Notes: a model not told the origin generated them from the letters alone. A stretch of DNA of 35,676 bases from Marinifilaceae bacterium (GCA_025210485.1 JAOARN010000110.1:1-35676), one strand, 5' to 3'; shown: positions 16,908-25,370, counted from the stretch's first letter. Numbers and translations: made by a program.

Positions 16908-18092
16908 ATGAAAGTTAAATTAGTAGGTAGATTAACAAATTTTATCATCCTGTTTCTTTTATTACTTGCAGCTGCTTCTCATAGTGGAAGAATTCTAGGA
17001 AGTAAGATTGACGATATTTTAAAGCCAAAGGAGAAACAAGAAGTATTCCAAATTCCTGATAAGCAATATCTGGCTAAATATGATATTAAAGAATCAGATT
17101 TAGTCAATATAGCTAAGGCTGTATGGTCTGTCCAGAATAATAAAAAAATAAAAACAATTTTTAATACTAAAGCATATGGGGAAAAATATATTGGATATGC
17201 TGGTCCTATAAATATGTTTGTCTTTGTTGATTATAGTAATCAGATAGATAGCTGTGTTATTTTTGAAAATGATGAAACTCCTGCCTTCTTAAATAGGGTT
17301 CTAAAAAAGGGAATTCTGAACCAATGGAATGGCCTTGATCTTATGAAGCTGGAATCATTTAAGCCTGATGTCTTATCTGGTGCAACTATGAGCTCTAGTG
17401 CTATTAATCAGTCCTTAATCGAAACTATTCAAAAAACAAGACATTTTGTGAATCATACTGCACAAATTCAAAAAGAGTCCAATACTGGTGGTTTTAGCTT
17501 TCAATTTAAACATATTATTGGTTTGTTAGTTCTTATCTTGGGACTTATAATTAGTTTTTTTGCTAATAAAAACGGAAAGTATAGATTAGTATTACTTGTT
17601 CTAAATACTCTTGTTTTGGGTTTTTGGTGTGGTAGTTTTATATCTATTGGAAATATATTGGGATTTTTAGAGAATGGTGTTCGATTTTCAAGTCTAAATT
17701 TAGCTTTCTTGATCCTTATAGTTTCTGTAGTTTTACCTTTGTTTTTCAATAAGAAATCATATTATTGTACTTGGGTATGTCCTTTTGGTTCGGCACAAGA
17801 ATTAGCTGGAAAAATAACTAAAAGAAAGCTTAAAATTCCTGCATCTGTACAAAAAGTTTTAAAGCATTCAAAGACTGTAGTTACTTTAATTGTGTTGGCT
17901 TTGTTGTGGACAGGTGTGGCTTCTGAGATAGTAGATTATGAGCCATTTTCAGCATTTTTGTTTCAAAACGCATCCGTTATTGTTTTATCTATAGCTGTAA
18001 TTAGCATTGTGTGCTCTGTGTTTATTCCTAAACCATGGTGTAGATATGCTTGTCCAACTGGAAAAATAATGGATTGGATGTCAAAGTTTTAA
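16908..18092 (+). CDS. Membrane FMN-binding / 4Fe-4S redox protein (NosR/NapH-like)
   Basis: This 394-residue inner-membrane redox protein combines two known modules. After an N-terminal membrane anchor (about 8-30) comes an exported FMN-binding domain carrying the ApbE flavinylation motif D-x-x-S-G-A-T, in which T160 would receive FMN covalently. About five further membrane helices follow (near 200-220, 226-248, 262-280, 325-343 and 357-375). Two cysteine motifs of the NosR/NapH/CcoG type, C287-x3-C291-P and C378-x3-C382-P, sit at membrane boundaries and probably take part in Fe-S binding. It lacks a canonical C-terminal two-cluster ferredoxin domain. The likely role is carrying electrons between the quinone pool or a cytosolic donor and the periplasm. 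No partner reductase or apbE gene is present in the window, so the acceptor is unknown. Confidence 0.85.
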   Translation: MKVKLVGRLTNFIILFLLLLAAASHSGRILGSKIDDILKPKEKQEVFQIPDKQYLAKYDIKESDLVNIAKAVWSVQNNKKIKTIFNTKAYGEKYIGYAGPINMFVFVDYSNQIDSCVIFENDETPAFLNRVLKKGILNQWNGLDLMKLESFKPDVLSGATMSSSAINQSLIETIQKTRHFVNHTAQIQKESNTGGFSFQFKHIIGLLVLILGLIISFFANKNGKYRLVLLVLNTLVLGFWCGSFISIGNILGFLENGVRFSSLNLAFLILIVSVVLPLFFNKKSYYCTWVCPFGSAQELAGKITKRKLKIPASVQKVLKHSKTVVTLIVLALLWTGVASEIVDYEPFSAFLFQNASVIVLSIAVISIVCSVFIPKPWCRYACPTGKIMDWMSKF

Positions 18093-18147
18093 AGCTAAAA
18101 TTTCAATTAATTTTGTTTTTAATTAGGAATTATCATAAATATTTTAA

Positions 18148-18155
18148 TACATTTG
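18148..18155 (+). promoter_or_regulatory. Putative -7 element of the trp leader promoter
   Basis: TACATTTG matches the Bacteroidetes -7 consensus TAnnTTTG and lies 47 bases before the trp leader peptide start. No clear TTG is present at the usual 19-21-base spacing, so the -33 box is weak or absent. Confidence 0.45.
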
Positions 18156-18201
18156 TCGCATCAAAATATAAAGGGAAATAAATTCCAGAAAATAAAAAAA
18201 A

Positions 18202-18297
18202 ATGAAAAATAATACTTGCAAATATTGGTGGTGGCACTTTTGTTCTCTTTCACATTCTGTGAACGTAAGTAATACCTATGCGCAAGTTTTTATATAA
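18202..18297 (+). CDS. trp leader peptide (31 residues, Trp-Trp-Trp)
   Basis: A short frame encodes 31 residues beginning MKNNTCKYWWWHFCSLS, with three consecutive Trp codons TGG-TGG-TGG at 18226-18234 (residues 9-11). It stops with TAA at 18295-18297. It is preceded by an A-rich tract typical of Bacteroidetes translation starts and by a -7-like element. It lies directly before an intrinsic terminator (18321-18358) and the trpB start (18372). Three Trp in a row in a 31-codon frame directly ahead of a tryptophan biosynthetic gene is the hallmark of ribosome-mediated attenuation: charged tRNA-Trp lets the ribosome pass and the terminator form; starvation stalls it on the Trp codons. It is too short for routine gene callers. 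Confidence 0.85.
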   Translation: MKNNTCKYWWWHFCSLSHSVNVSNTYAQVFI

Positions 18298-18320
18298 AAA
18301 GATTAAAACATAAACTTCCA

Positions 18321-18358
18321 AGCGGTCTACTGAGTTTTCAGTAGACCGCTTTTTTTTT
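18321..18358 (+). promoter_or_regulatory. trpB transcription attenuator (intrinsic terminator in leader)
   Basis: The arms AGCGGTCTACTGA (18321-18333) and TCAGTAGACCGCT (18338-18350) pair perfectly over 13 bases around a GTTT loop and are followed by eight T (18351-18358). It lies 13 bases before the trpB start and 23 bases after the leader peptide stop. A terminator this strong directly before a gene implies conditional read-through. A competing fold is possible: AAGTTT (18284-18289) with AAACTT (18312-18317), extended by CGC (18281-18283) with GCG (18322-18324). Confidence 0.85.
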
Positions 18359-18371
18359 ACAATAAATTATC

Positions 18372-19559
18372 ATGAACATAAACTTTAATGTCGATAGCAA
18401 TGGCTATTATGGAAAATTTGGTGGTGTATTTGTACCAAAAGAATTAGAAGCAAATATCAAAGAATTAAGAGATAATTATAGAAGAATTCTGGATAGCGAT
18501 GAATTTCAAAATGAATATATCAATCTTCTGAAAACCTATGTAGGCAGACCTAGTTCCTTGTATTTTTCAGAAAAGTTGTCTCAACAATATGCTGCGAAAA
18601 TCTATCTAAAACGTGAGGATTTGAATCACACAGGAGCACATAAGATAAATAACACCATTGGTCAGATTATCTTGGCAAAGCATATGAATAAAAAACATAT
18701 TATTGCAGAGACAGGAGCAGGACAGCATGGTGTTGCTACAGCTACAGTATGTGCATTATTCGACATGGAATGCACCATTTATATGGGAGCTGAGGATATT
18801 AAACGACAAAGCCCTAATGTTTCAAAAATGAAAATGCTTGGAGCAAATGTTGTTGCGGCAACAACTGGAACTCAAACATTGTCAGATGCAGTAAATGAGG
18901 CTTTAAATGCTTGGGTGTGTAATCCATCAGCGTATTATCTGCTTGGTTCAGCTGTTGGTCCACATCCATATCCAGATTTAGTTAGTCGATTACAATCTGT
19001 TATTTCTAAAGAAATTAAAGCTCAGTTGACGGAATATGAATCGGTTGAATATCCTGATTATGTTATAGCTTGTGTTGGAGGAGGATCAAATGCAGCAGGA
19101 GCTTTTTACGAGTTTTTAGACCATTTGCCAACAAAACTAGTTGGAGTAGAGGCTGCGGGATTAGGTTTAGATACAACTAAGCATGCAGCTAGTTTGACTA
19201 AGGGTAAGGAGGCTATATTGCATGGAAGTAAAACTCTGGTTATTCAGGACGAGAACGATGCTGTGATGGAAGCCTATTCAATTTCCCCTGGTTTGGATTA
19301 CCCTGGGATTGGTCCCCAGCATGCTTATTTGCACGATACTAAAAGGGTAAAATATATTGCTGTTACTGATGATGAGGCAATGAATGCAGCTATTAACTTG
19401 ACGAAAAAAGAAGGAATAATACCTGCAATAGAATCCTCCCATGCTTTGGCGGGTTTAGCAAAGATTGATTTTAAGGAAAATGATATTGTGGTTTTGAATT
19501 TATCGGGAAGAGGGGATAAAGATATAGAAGCATATATTGAATATCTAAAGTTGAATTAA
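18372..19559 (+). CDS. trpB: Tryptophan synthase beta chain
   Basis: This 395-residue PLP enzyme makes L-tryptophan from indole and serine. The PLP lysine is K91 in HTGAHKINN. The catalytic-glutamate region AETGAGQHGVATATV, the phosphate-binding CVGGGSNAAG and the C-terminal LSGRGDKD are all present. The N-terminus (GYYGKFGGVFVP) and length are those of the standard TrpB1 that pairs with TrpA. It is not accompanied by trpA or other trp genes in the window, which is notable because trpB and trpA are often adjacent. Expression appears to be controlled by the leader peptide and attenuator directly upstream. It ends at a bidirectional terminator (19566-19593). Confidence 0.97.
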   Translation: MNINFNVDSNGYYGKFGGVFVPKELEANIKELRDNYRRILDSDEFQNEYINLLKTYVGRPSSLYFSEKLSQQYAAKIYLKREDLNHTGAHKINNTIGQIILAKHMNKKHIIAETGAGQHGVATATVCALFDMECTIYMGAEDIKRQSPNVSKMKMLGANVVAATTGTQTLSDAVNEALNAWVCNPSAYYLLGSAVGPHPYPDLVSRLQSVISKEIKAQLTEYESVEYPDYVIACVGGGSNAAGAFYEFLDHLPTKLVGVEAAGLGLDTTKHAASLTKGKEAILHGSKTLVIQDENDAVMEAYSISPGLDYPGIGPQHAYLHDTKRVKYIAVTDDEAMNAAINLTKKEGIIPAIESSHALAGLAKIDFKENDIVVLNLSGRGDKDIEAYIEYLKLN

Positions 19560-19565
19560 TACAAA

Positions 19566-19593
19566 AAAAGCATGCTTTTTAAAGCATGCTTTT
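19566..19593. terminator. Bidirectional terminator between trpB and yajC
   Basis: AAAAGCATGCTT (19566-19577) pairs perfectly with AAGCATGCTTTT (19582-19593) around a 4-base loop. A-runs on the left and T-runs on the right let it serve rightward trpB and the leftward yajC operon. Confidence 0.8.
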
Positions 19594-19651
19594 CTGTATA
19601 TTTTGGAATAAACTTAAGATATTTTTTTTGTAAAGTATATCTTCGAAAATA

Positions 19652-19978
19652 TTATTTTCCATTTTGAACATCAGCCATATCCTTAATGATAGCAGCTTTG
19701 TCAATTTTAAGCTTATTGTGTCCTTCTACTTCAATAATAACGGTAGTTTCTTTTACTTCAACTATTTTTCCGTAAATTCCACCAGTGGTAACTATATTAT
19801 CACCTTTTTTTAATTCTTCTCTGAATTTTCTAAGTTCTTTTTGTTTTTTCATTTGAGGTCTAATCATGAAAAAATAAAAAACAACAACAATTAAGATTAA
19901 AGGAATAAAAGTTCCAAATCCACCAGCCTCACCACCTTTTTGGGGAGTCATTAATAAAATGCTTAGTAACTGATTCAT
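19652..19978 (-). CDS. yajC: Preprotein translocase subunit YajC
   Basis: This 108-residue protein has a short N-terminal tail, one membrane helix (about 24-40, FIPLILIVVVFYFFMIRP) followed by the diagnostic RPQMKKQKE junction, and a small cytosolic beta domain with LKKGDNIVTTGGIYGKIVEV, the standard YajC signature. YajC associates with SecDF in the inner membrane and assists Sec protein export. It is the last gene of a leftward set, 23 bases after the DUF1573 lipoprotein gene, with nusB upstream, an order I recognise from other Bacteroidetes. It shares a bidirectional terminator with trpB. Confidence 0.95.
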   Translation of the reverse strand: MNQLLSILLMTPQKGGEAGGFGTFIPLILIVVVFYFFMIRPQMKKQKELRKFREELKKGDNIVTTGGIYGKIVEVKETTVIIEVEGHNKLKIDKAAIIKDMADVQNGK

Positions 19979-20001
19979 ATTAATTTAAATTTAAAATTTC
20001 T

Positions 20002-20397
20002 TTAATTTACTTCTGCCACAATTGTTAATTGATAAGGAGATTTGTATGAATTAGAATATACATATAATGCCTTGTACTGTTTCCCTGAGCGTCCGGCCGA
20101 ATCAAATTCAACCGAGATTTTTGATTTCTCTCCTGGTTTAACTGGTCGTTTTTCCCAGTTGGCAGTAGTACATCCACATCCTGTTTCAATATTATTTATA
20201 ATTAAATCTTTGTTTCCTGTGTTTTTAAACCAGAAATCATATATGGCAATTTCACCGTGTTTAATTTCTCCAAAATTATTTAAATCTTCCGAAAACTCAA
20301 ATTCTGAGTATAATTTTGATTGAGATTTTTCTTTATTTTTTTTCGATGAGCAGCTAATAAGCAGAATGCATATAAATATGGAAATTATTCTATTCAT
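20002..20397 (-). CDS. DUF1573 domain lipoprotein
   Basis: This 131-residue predicted lipoprotein begins with a hydrophobic leader ending in the lipobox LISC (Cys16), followed by a charged linker (SSKKNKEKS). The remainder is a single DUF1573 domain, an immunoglobulin-like fold common in Bacteroidetes, recognised from FWFKNTGNKDLIINNIETGCGCTT (split here as FWFKNTGNKDL and IETGCGCTT), KPGEKSKISVEFD and the closing YSNSYKSPYQLTIVAEVN. Its molecular function is unknown. It starts 10 bases after the nusB stop and 23 bases before yajC, within one operon. Confidence 0.9.
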   Translation of the reverse strand: MNRIISIFICILLISCSSKKNKEKSQSKLYSEFEFSEDLNNFGEIKHGEIAIYDFWFKNTGNKDLIINNIETGCGCTTANWEKRPVKPGEKSKISVEFDSAGRSGKQYKALYVYSNSYKSPYQLTIVAEVN

Positions 20398-20407
20398 AAT
20401 TTTAGAA

Positions 20408-21349
20408 TTATGCTAAACCTCTACCTTTTTTAACAATTATTTTTTGTTCCAGAAAATCTTTTGAAATTCTATCTAATATTCCATTTATGAAAATCTGACT
20501 TTTATCCGTGCTATAGTGTTTTGCAATTTCTAGATATTCATTCATGGTTGCTTTGATAGGAATAGTTTCAAATCTTTTGAATTCTACCATTGCAAGATTT
20601 AATATTAGAACATCGGTTAATGGAATTCTGTCGATTTCCCAATCTTTAAGATATGATTTGATAGTTTCAATCAACTCTCTCTTGTTTCTAATTGAATCTT
20701 TAATTAGTGTGCTAACAAAAAACTTGTCATCAACATCAGAAAATGCTGGTAGTAACTTGAATGAATTTTCTTCTAGGTTTTTGATGGATTTGATGGTTTT
20801 GATTATCATGCTGATAACAAATTCTGGTTCATCATTCCAGTATATGCTTTTCTCCTCAATGAAATTGTAAAACTCTTCATCTTCGGCAATCAATTTAAGA
20901 TAGAAATTTTCGAGAAATTTTTTGTCATCTTTTAAGCTAGGATTTTCAATTTCTTCATATTTTTTGAAAAAATCTTGCTCTCTTAGTGAATTATAGATGT
21001 GTTTAACAAAATCCTCATGCTCAGACCATTGAAAGTGGCAATCTGTGCAGAATTGCTTTAGTCTATAATTGTCATTTAAAAATTTCATGTATTTATTTTT
21101 TATGAAATTTTTACCAATTACTGAAGTATCTATAGCTGCATACTTTTTTTCACTCTCTCTATCCAGTTTGTTTTCCACTAATTTTGCAGTTTCAACAAAA
21201 AGTTGAAGTAATAAATGATACATTTCATGAGTTTTGTTTATGCTGAAAAACAAATCTTTCTCAATTCCTGTAATCGATTTATCTGGATTCACATGCTCTA
21301 CATACAACATCTGCAGTGCTTTAACTCTAAGCAATCTCCTACTAATCAT
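20408..21349 (-). CDS. nusB: Transcription antitermination factor NusB (long Bacteroidetes form)
   Basis: This 313-residue protein has a NusB domain at the C-terminus: WEIDRIPLTDVLILNLAMVEF, IPIKATMNEYLEIAKHYSTD and FINGILDRI are the standard helices. NusB binds boxA RNA with S10 and supports antitermination of rRNA operons. E. coli NusB is about 140 residues; the extra N-terminal ~170 residues, beginning with the NusB-like MISRRLLRVKALQMLY and continuing as a helical insertion, are usual for Bacteroidetes NusB. It is first in the leftward nusB-DUF1573-yajC operon. A well-formed promoter lies at 21390-21419. Confidence 0.92.
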   Translation of the reverse strand: MISRRLLRVKALQMLYVEHVNPDKSITGIEKDLFFSINKTHEMYHLLLQLFVETAKLVENKLDRESEKKYAAIDTSVIGKNFIKNKYMKFLNDNYRLKQFCTDCHFQWSEHEDFVKHIYNSLREQDFFKKYEEIENPSLKDDKKFLENFYLKLIAEDEEFYNFIEEKSIYWNDEPEFVISMIIKTIKSIKNLEENSFKLLPAFSDVDDKFFVSTLIKDSIRNKRELIETIKSYLKDWEIDRIPLTDVLILNLAMVEFKRFETIPIKATMNEYLEIAKHYSTDKSQIFINGILDRISKDFLEQKIIVKKGRGLA

Positions 21350-21389
21350 TTTATATAAGAACTTAATAATTTATAAATTTCTGAGATGA

Positions 21390-21419
21390 CAAAAGTAAAG
21401 CAAATTTCTTTATTTGCAA
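21390..21419 (-). promoter_or_regulatory. Bacteroidetes-type promoter of the nusB operon
   Basis: On the minus strand TTG (plus 21417-21419) is followed after 19 bases by TACTTTTG (plus 21390-21397), matching the Bacteroidetes -33/-7 consensus TTG-N19-TAnnTTTG. The -7 element ends 40 bases before the nusB start codon. Confidence 0.65.
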
Positions 21420-21922
21420 TTAGTTTCATGAAATATTAAAAAAATAATTAATAAAATACAATCGTTCAGAGGATTGACTCTTGTCTTTTTTAGTTCGGTG
21501 TCCTGTCTTTATAGGTGGTGCAGACTCGCAATGCAATTATAAATAACTGTGATAATATATTTCCGTTAGAGCTTATTGTGAATGTTTTCTTAACCCAAGT
21601 TTGATTGTAATATATAAGTTTAATTAAACTATTTATTATTCTGGAAATATAATTTAATATCTTGTTAGTTAAAATTATATGTAATTTTATGCTAATTAAA
21701 AAAATATACAATTTAGTTTATGTTAAAAGATTATAATTTAGCATTAATCTGACAATAATATCTTTTGTAAAATTTAAATTTCTAAAAAAATAGATTAGTT
21801 TTGTTTTTAACTAAATGGTATTATAAGTTTAAATTTCAACATCACTATCAAGATTGTTGATGTTTTTGTACTTTAAATACTATATAGTCGCTAACTATAA
21901 ATGTTTACATAAATTTTAAAGG
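21420..21922. other. AT-rich intergenic region before the tricorn-like protease gene
   Basis: About 500 bases lie between the divergent nusB promoter and the protease gene. One leftward frame (21490-21711) has a low-complexity Ile/Asn-rich translation and no homologue I recognise. I see no RNA gene, strong hairpin or convincing promoter pair here. Confidence 0.5.
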
Positions 21923-24900
21923 ATGAAAAAAATATTTTTTTTTGTTATTGCTTTATTCAGTTTGAGTATAGCAAAAGCAGATCTTAGCCCTGATTGGTAT
22001 AGGTATGCTTCAATTTCGCCTGATGGTACTAAAATTGCATTTGTTTACAAAGGGGATATCTACACCGTAGATGTTAATGGTGGTGAAGCAAAAGCTTTGA
22101 CCTTGCATACAGCTCACGATTTTATGCCTGTATGGAATCATGACGGTAGTAAAATAGCCTTTGCATCAGAGCGATATGGTAATTTTGATGTATTTGTTAT
22201 TAACCCAAATGGAGGTAAAGCTAAACGATTGACATATCATTCTGCAAACGAGTACCCATATACTTTTACAAGAGACAATAAAAATGTGTTTTTTGGTTCT
22301 GTAAGACTTGATGCTGCAAGCAGTAGACAGTATCCGCACAGATCGCAGAAAGAATTGTATTCAGTACCTGTGGACGGAGGTAGAGTAGATCAAGTTTGGA
22401 CTATTCCAGCTGAGGATATTAAAATCAATAAAAATTCAACTCAATACGTTTATCATGACATTAAAGGTGGTGAGGATGAATTTAGAAAACATCACAAATC
22501 TTCAGTTACTCGCGATATATGGGTTTATGATACCGCTAGCAAAAAACATAAAATGATAAGTAAGTTTGAAGGTGAGGATAGAAATCCTGTATATTCTGTT
22601 GACGAGAAGGATATCTTTTATTTATCAGAAGAGAGTGGATGTTTTAATGTTCATAAAATGAGCCTTGCTAATCCTTCTAAAAATACTCAAATCACAAAAT
22701 TTGAAAAACATCCTGTTAGATATTTAAGTATGTCTAATGATGGAACTTTATGTTACACACATAATGGGGATTTGTTTATTATGAAAAACAATAAACAAAC
22801 AAAAATCAATGTGAAAATTAGCAATGATGCTAAAGAAAATAACTTAAGTGTGATTTCTGTTAGAGGTAATGTGTCCGAAATGGCTATTTCACCTAATGGT
22901 AAAGAGGTTGCTTATATTGTTAGAGGTGAGGTTTTTGTTTCAGGTGTTGATATGAAAATGACTAAGCGTATTACTAATACTCCTGCCGAGGAGCAATTCG
23001 TTAGTTTTACTCCTGATGGGAAAGGAATTATTTATGCTAGTGAAAGAAATGCAAAATGGGGAATTTATAAGAGTGTTAAGGCTGATAAATCTGAACCATA
23101 TTTCTTTGCATCAACTATTATTAAAGAGGAGAAACTTATTGTTAATGAGAACGAAAATTATCAGCCACGTATCTCTCCTGATGGTAAAGAATTAGCTTTT
23201 ATTGAAAATAAAACAAATCTTAAGATTTTTAATTTGGCATCTAAAAAAACTCGCACAATACTTGATGATAAGAGCTTGTATTATATGAGTGATGGTGATC
23301 AGTATTTTAGATGGAGTCCTGATAGTAAATGGCTACTTGTTGAGTATTCTCCTGTGTTGGCAAATACTGAAGCTGTTCTTATTTCTGCTAAGGGAGATAA
23401 GGAGATGATTAATCTTACAGAGAGTGGATATGGTGATTATAGCCCTATTTGGGTAAACGGTGGAAAACAAATGTTATGGTTTAGCGATAGACATGGTATG
23501 CGTTCTTATGCTAATAGTGGATCTCGTCAAATGGATGTATACACTATGTACTTTACCAAGGATGCTTGGGAGAAAATGAAGCTTAGTAAGGATGAATACG
23601 CTCTTTTGAAAGAAATTGAGAAGAAAAAGAAAGAGGACAAGAAAAAAGACGCTGATAAGGATTCTAAAAAATCTAAAAAGAAGAAAGATTCTGATAAAAA
23701 GAAAAAAGAGTCTGTTAAGAATCTTGAATTTGATTGGAATGGAATGAAGGATAGAAGAAAACGTCTTACTATTCACTCTTCAAGATTAAGCGATGCTTGT
23801 CTTTCAAAGGATGGTGAAACTCTATATTATATTGCCAAATTTGATAAATCTTATTCTTTATGGAGCACAACAATTAGAACCAAGGAAACAAAAAAACTTA
23901 TGGGAGTTGGTTCTAGAGGTGGCTCTTTGATTTGGGATAAGGATATGAAAAATCTATATATGTTGGCTTCAGGTACAATGTATAAATTAAATTTAGCAGG
24001 AAAATCTAAAAAACCTATTTCTGTAAACAGTGAAATGAGTCTTGATTTAGCTGCTGAACGCCAACAAATGTTTGATCATGTTTGGAGAAGAAATAAGTCA
24101 ATGTTTTATATCTCTGATTATCATGGGGCTGACTGGGATGCTTTAGGTGAAAATTATAAGGCTAAATTAAATTCTATTGGTAATGATTTCGAATTTGCTC
24201 AACTTCTTTCTGAGATGTTAGGTGAGTTGAATGTTTCTCACTCAGGTGCCAGATATTATGGTGGTATTTCTAATGGAGACAGAACTGCTTCTTTGGGTAT
24301 TTTTATCGATTATGATTATAAGGATAAAGGTATTAAGATTGCTGAGATAATGGAGGAAGGTCCTCTTGATAGAAAAGCATTGAATGTAGATGCAGGTATG
24401 ATTATTACTAAAATTGATGGTATTGAATTGGATGGAAAATATGATTATGCTAAGTATTTGAACCGCAAACAAGGCAAGCTTACTGCACTTGAAATTTTTG
24501 ATCCAATTAAGAAGAAAACTTTCACTATTACTATGAAACCTGTATCATTAAGAATGGAATCAGGATTAAGATACAGAAGATGGATTAAGCAAAATGAAGA
24601 GGAAGTTGAGAGACTTAGTGATGGTAAGTTGGCTTATGTTCATATTCCTGGTATGAATGATGGTGCTTATAGAAATACAATTGAGAAAGTTTTGGGTAAA
24701 TATTACGATAAGCAAGCTTTAATTGTGGATACTAGATTTAATGGCGGGGGAGACCTTGTTGGTGATATCACGATGTTCCTAACTGGTGAAAACTTTATGC
24801 AATATGCAATAGAATCTCGTCCAGTAGGTTATGAGCCTGGTTATAGATGGACAAAACCTTCATTGGCTATGATAAATGAATCTAATTATAGTGATGGTCA

Positions 24901-25177
24901 TTGTTTCTCATGTGCTTATAAAGATTTAGCTATTGGAAAAATGGTGGGAATGCCTGTTCCTGGAACATGTAGTTTTGCTGGCTGGGAAATGTTGCAAAAC
25001 GGTAATGTACTTTGGGGATCGATTCCTGTAAGTGCTAAAAATAAAGCTGGTGAATGGTTGGAGAATAATCAAACTGAACCAGATATTAAAGTAAAAAATA
25101 TGCCTGGATTTATTGATAAAGGCGTAGATCAGCAATTAGAAGCTGCAATAAAAGAATTATTGAAAGAATGTAAATAA
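21923..25177 (+). CDS. Tricorn-like S41 family serine protease, exported
   Basis: This 1084-residue protein starts with a signal peptide (about 1-19, ending SIAKA). Residues ~25-540 are WD40/PD40-type propeller repeats with recurring ISPDGTKIAFVY and FTPDGKGIIYASE blades, as in the beta-propellers of tricorn protease. A very basic Lys/Asp/Glu insert lies at ~565-600, and further propeller sequence follows to ~700. The catalytic part has the tricorn C1 motif around H734 (SDYHGADWD), a PDZ domain (~785-880), and the S41 core with DTRFNGGGD and the nucleophile region NYSDGH, giving S990 with D991. It probably degrades peptides in the periplasm. It is monocistronic, with a terminator at 25200. 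Confidence 0.93.
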   Translation: MKKIFFFVIALFSLSIAKADLSPDWYRYASISPDGTKIAFVYKGDIYTVDVNGGEAKALTLHTAHDFMPVWNHDGSKIAFASERYGNFDVFVINPNGGKAKRLTYHSANEYPYTFTRDNKNVFFGSVRLDAASSRQYPHRSQKELYSVPVDGGRVDQVWTIPAEDIKINKNSTQYVYHDIKGGEDEFRKHHKSSVTRDIWVYDTASKKHKMISKFEGEDRNPVYSVDEKDIFYLSEESGCFNVHKMSLANPSKNTQITKFEKHPVRYLSMSNDGTLCYTHNGDLFIMKNNKQTKINVKISNDAKENNLSVISVRGNVSEMAISPNGKEVAYIVRGEVFVSGVDMKMTKRITNTPAEEQFVSFTPDGKGIIYASERNAKWGIYKSVKADKSEPYFFASTIIKEEKLIVNENENYQPRISPDGKELAFIENKTNLKIFNLASKKTRTILDDKSLYYMSDGDQYFRWSPDSKWLLVEYSPVLANTEAVLISAKGDKEMINLTESGYGDYSPIWVNGGKQMLWFSDRHGMRSYANSGSRQMDVYTMYFTKDAWEKMKLSKDEYALLKEIEKKKKEDKKKDADKDSKKSKKKKDSDKKKKESVKNLEFDWNGMKDRRKRLTIHSSRLSDACLSKDGETLYYIAKFDKSYSLWSTTIRTKETKKLMGVGSRGGSLIWDKDMKNLYMLASGTMYKLNLAGKSKKPISVNSEMSLDLAAERQQMFDHVWRRNKSMFYISDYHGADWDALGENYKAKLNSIGNDFEFAQLLSEMLGELNVSHSGARYYGGISNGDRTASLGIFIDYDYKDKGIKIAEIMEEGPLDRKALNVDAGMIITKIDGIELDGKYDYAKYLNRKQGKLTALEIFDPIKKKTFTITMKPVSLRMESGLRYRRWIKQNEEEVERLSDGKLAYVHIPGMNDGAYRNTIEKVLGKYYDKQALIVDTRFNGGGDLVGDITMFLTGENFMQYAIESRPVGYEPGYRWTKPSLAMINESNYSDGHCFSCAYKDLAIGKMVGMPVPGTCSFAGWEMLQNGNVLWGSIPVSAKNKAGEWLENNQTEPDIKVKNMPGFIDKGVDQQLEAAIKELLKECK

Positions 25178-25199
25178 TATTATTTCAAAATAAGTGAAG

Positions 25200-25239
25200 T
25201 CCCCTTATAGGTTTTTTGAAAATCCGTAAGGGGATTTTT
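25200..25239 (+). terminator. Terminator after the tricorn-like protease gene
   Basis: TCCCCTTA (25200-25207) pairs with TAAGGGGA (25227-25234), followed by TTTTT. The loop is 19 bases and the stem lies 22 bases past the stop codon. Confidence 0.7.
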
Positions 25240-25245
25240 ATATAA

Positions 25246-25370
25246 TGGACAGGATTGACAGGATTAAAAGATTATACAGGATTAATACGATTTATTGATT
25301 ATGCAGGATAGACATGATTTGACAGGACTGAATGATTACACATAACTTACAAGATTAAGACGATTTATTT
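25246..25370 (+). repeat. Degenerate ACAGGATT-type tandem repeat
   Basis: Starting at GGACAGGATTGACAGGATTA the sequence cycles through imperfect copies of ACAGGATT and GATTA(A)-type units (TACAGGATTAATACGATTTA, TTGACAGGACTGAATGATTA, TACAAGATTAAGACGATTTA). The same family is seen on the minus strand at the left edge of the window. It does not encode protein. Confidence 0.65.

Noticed and set aside
21490..21711. Leftward 73-residue frame between nusB and the protease gene
   Set aside because: Low-complexity Ile/Asn-rich translation in AT-rich DNA, with no homologue recognised and no promoter evidence.
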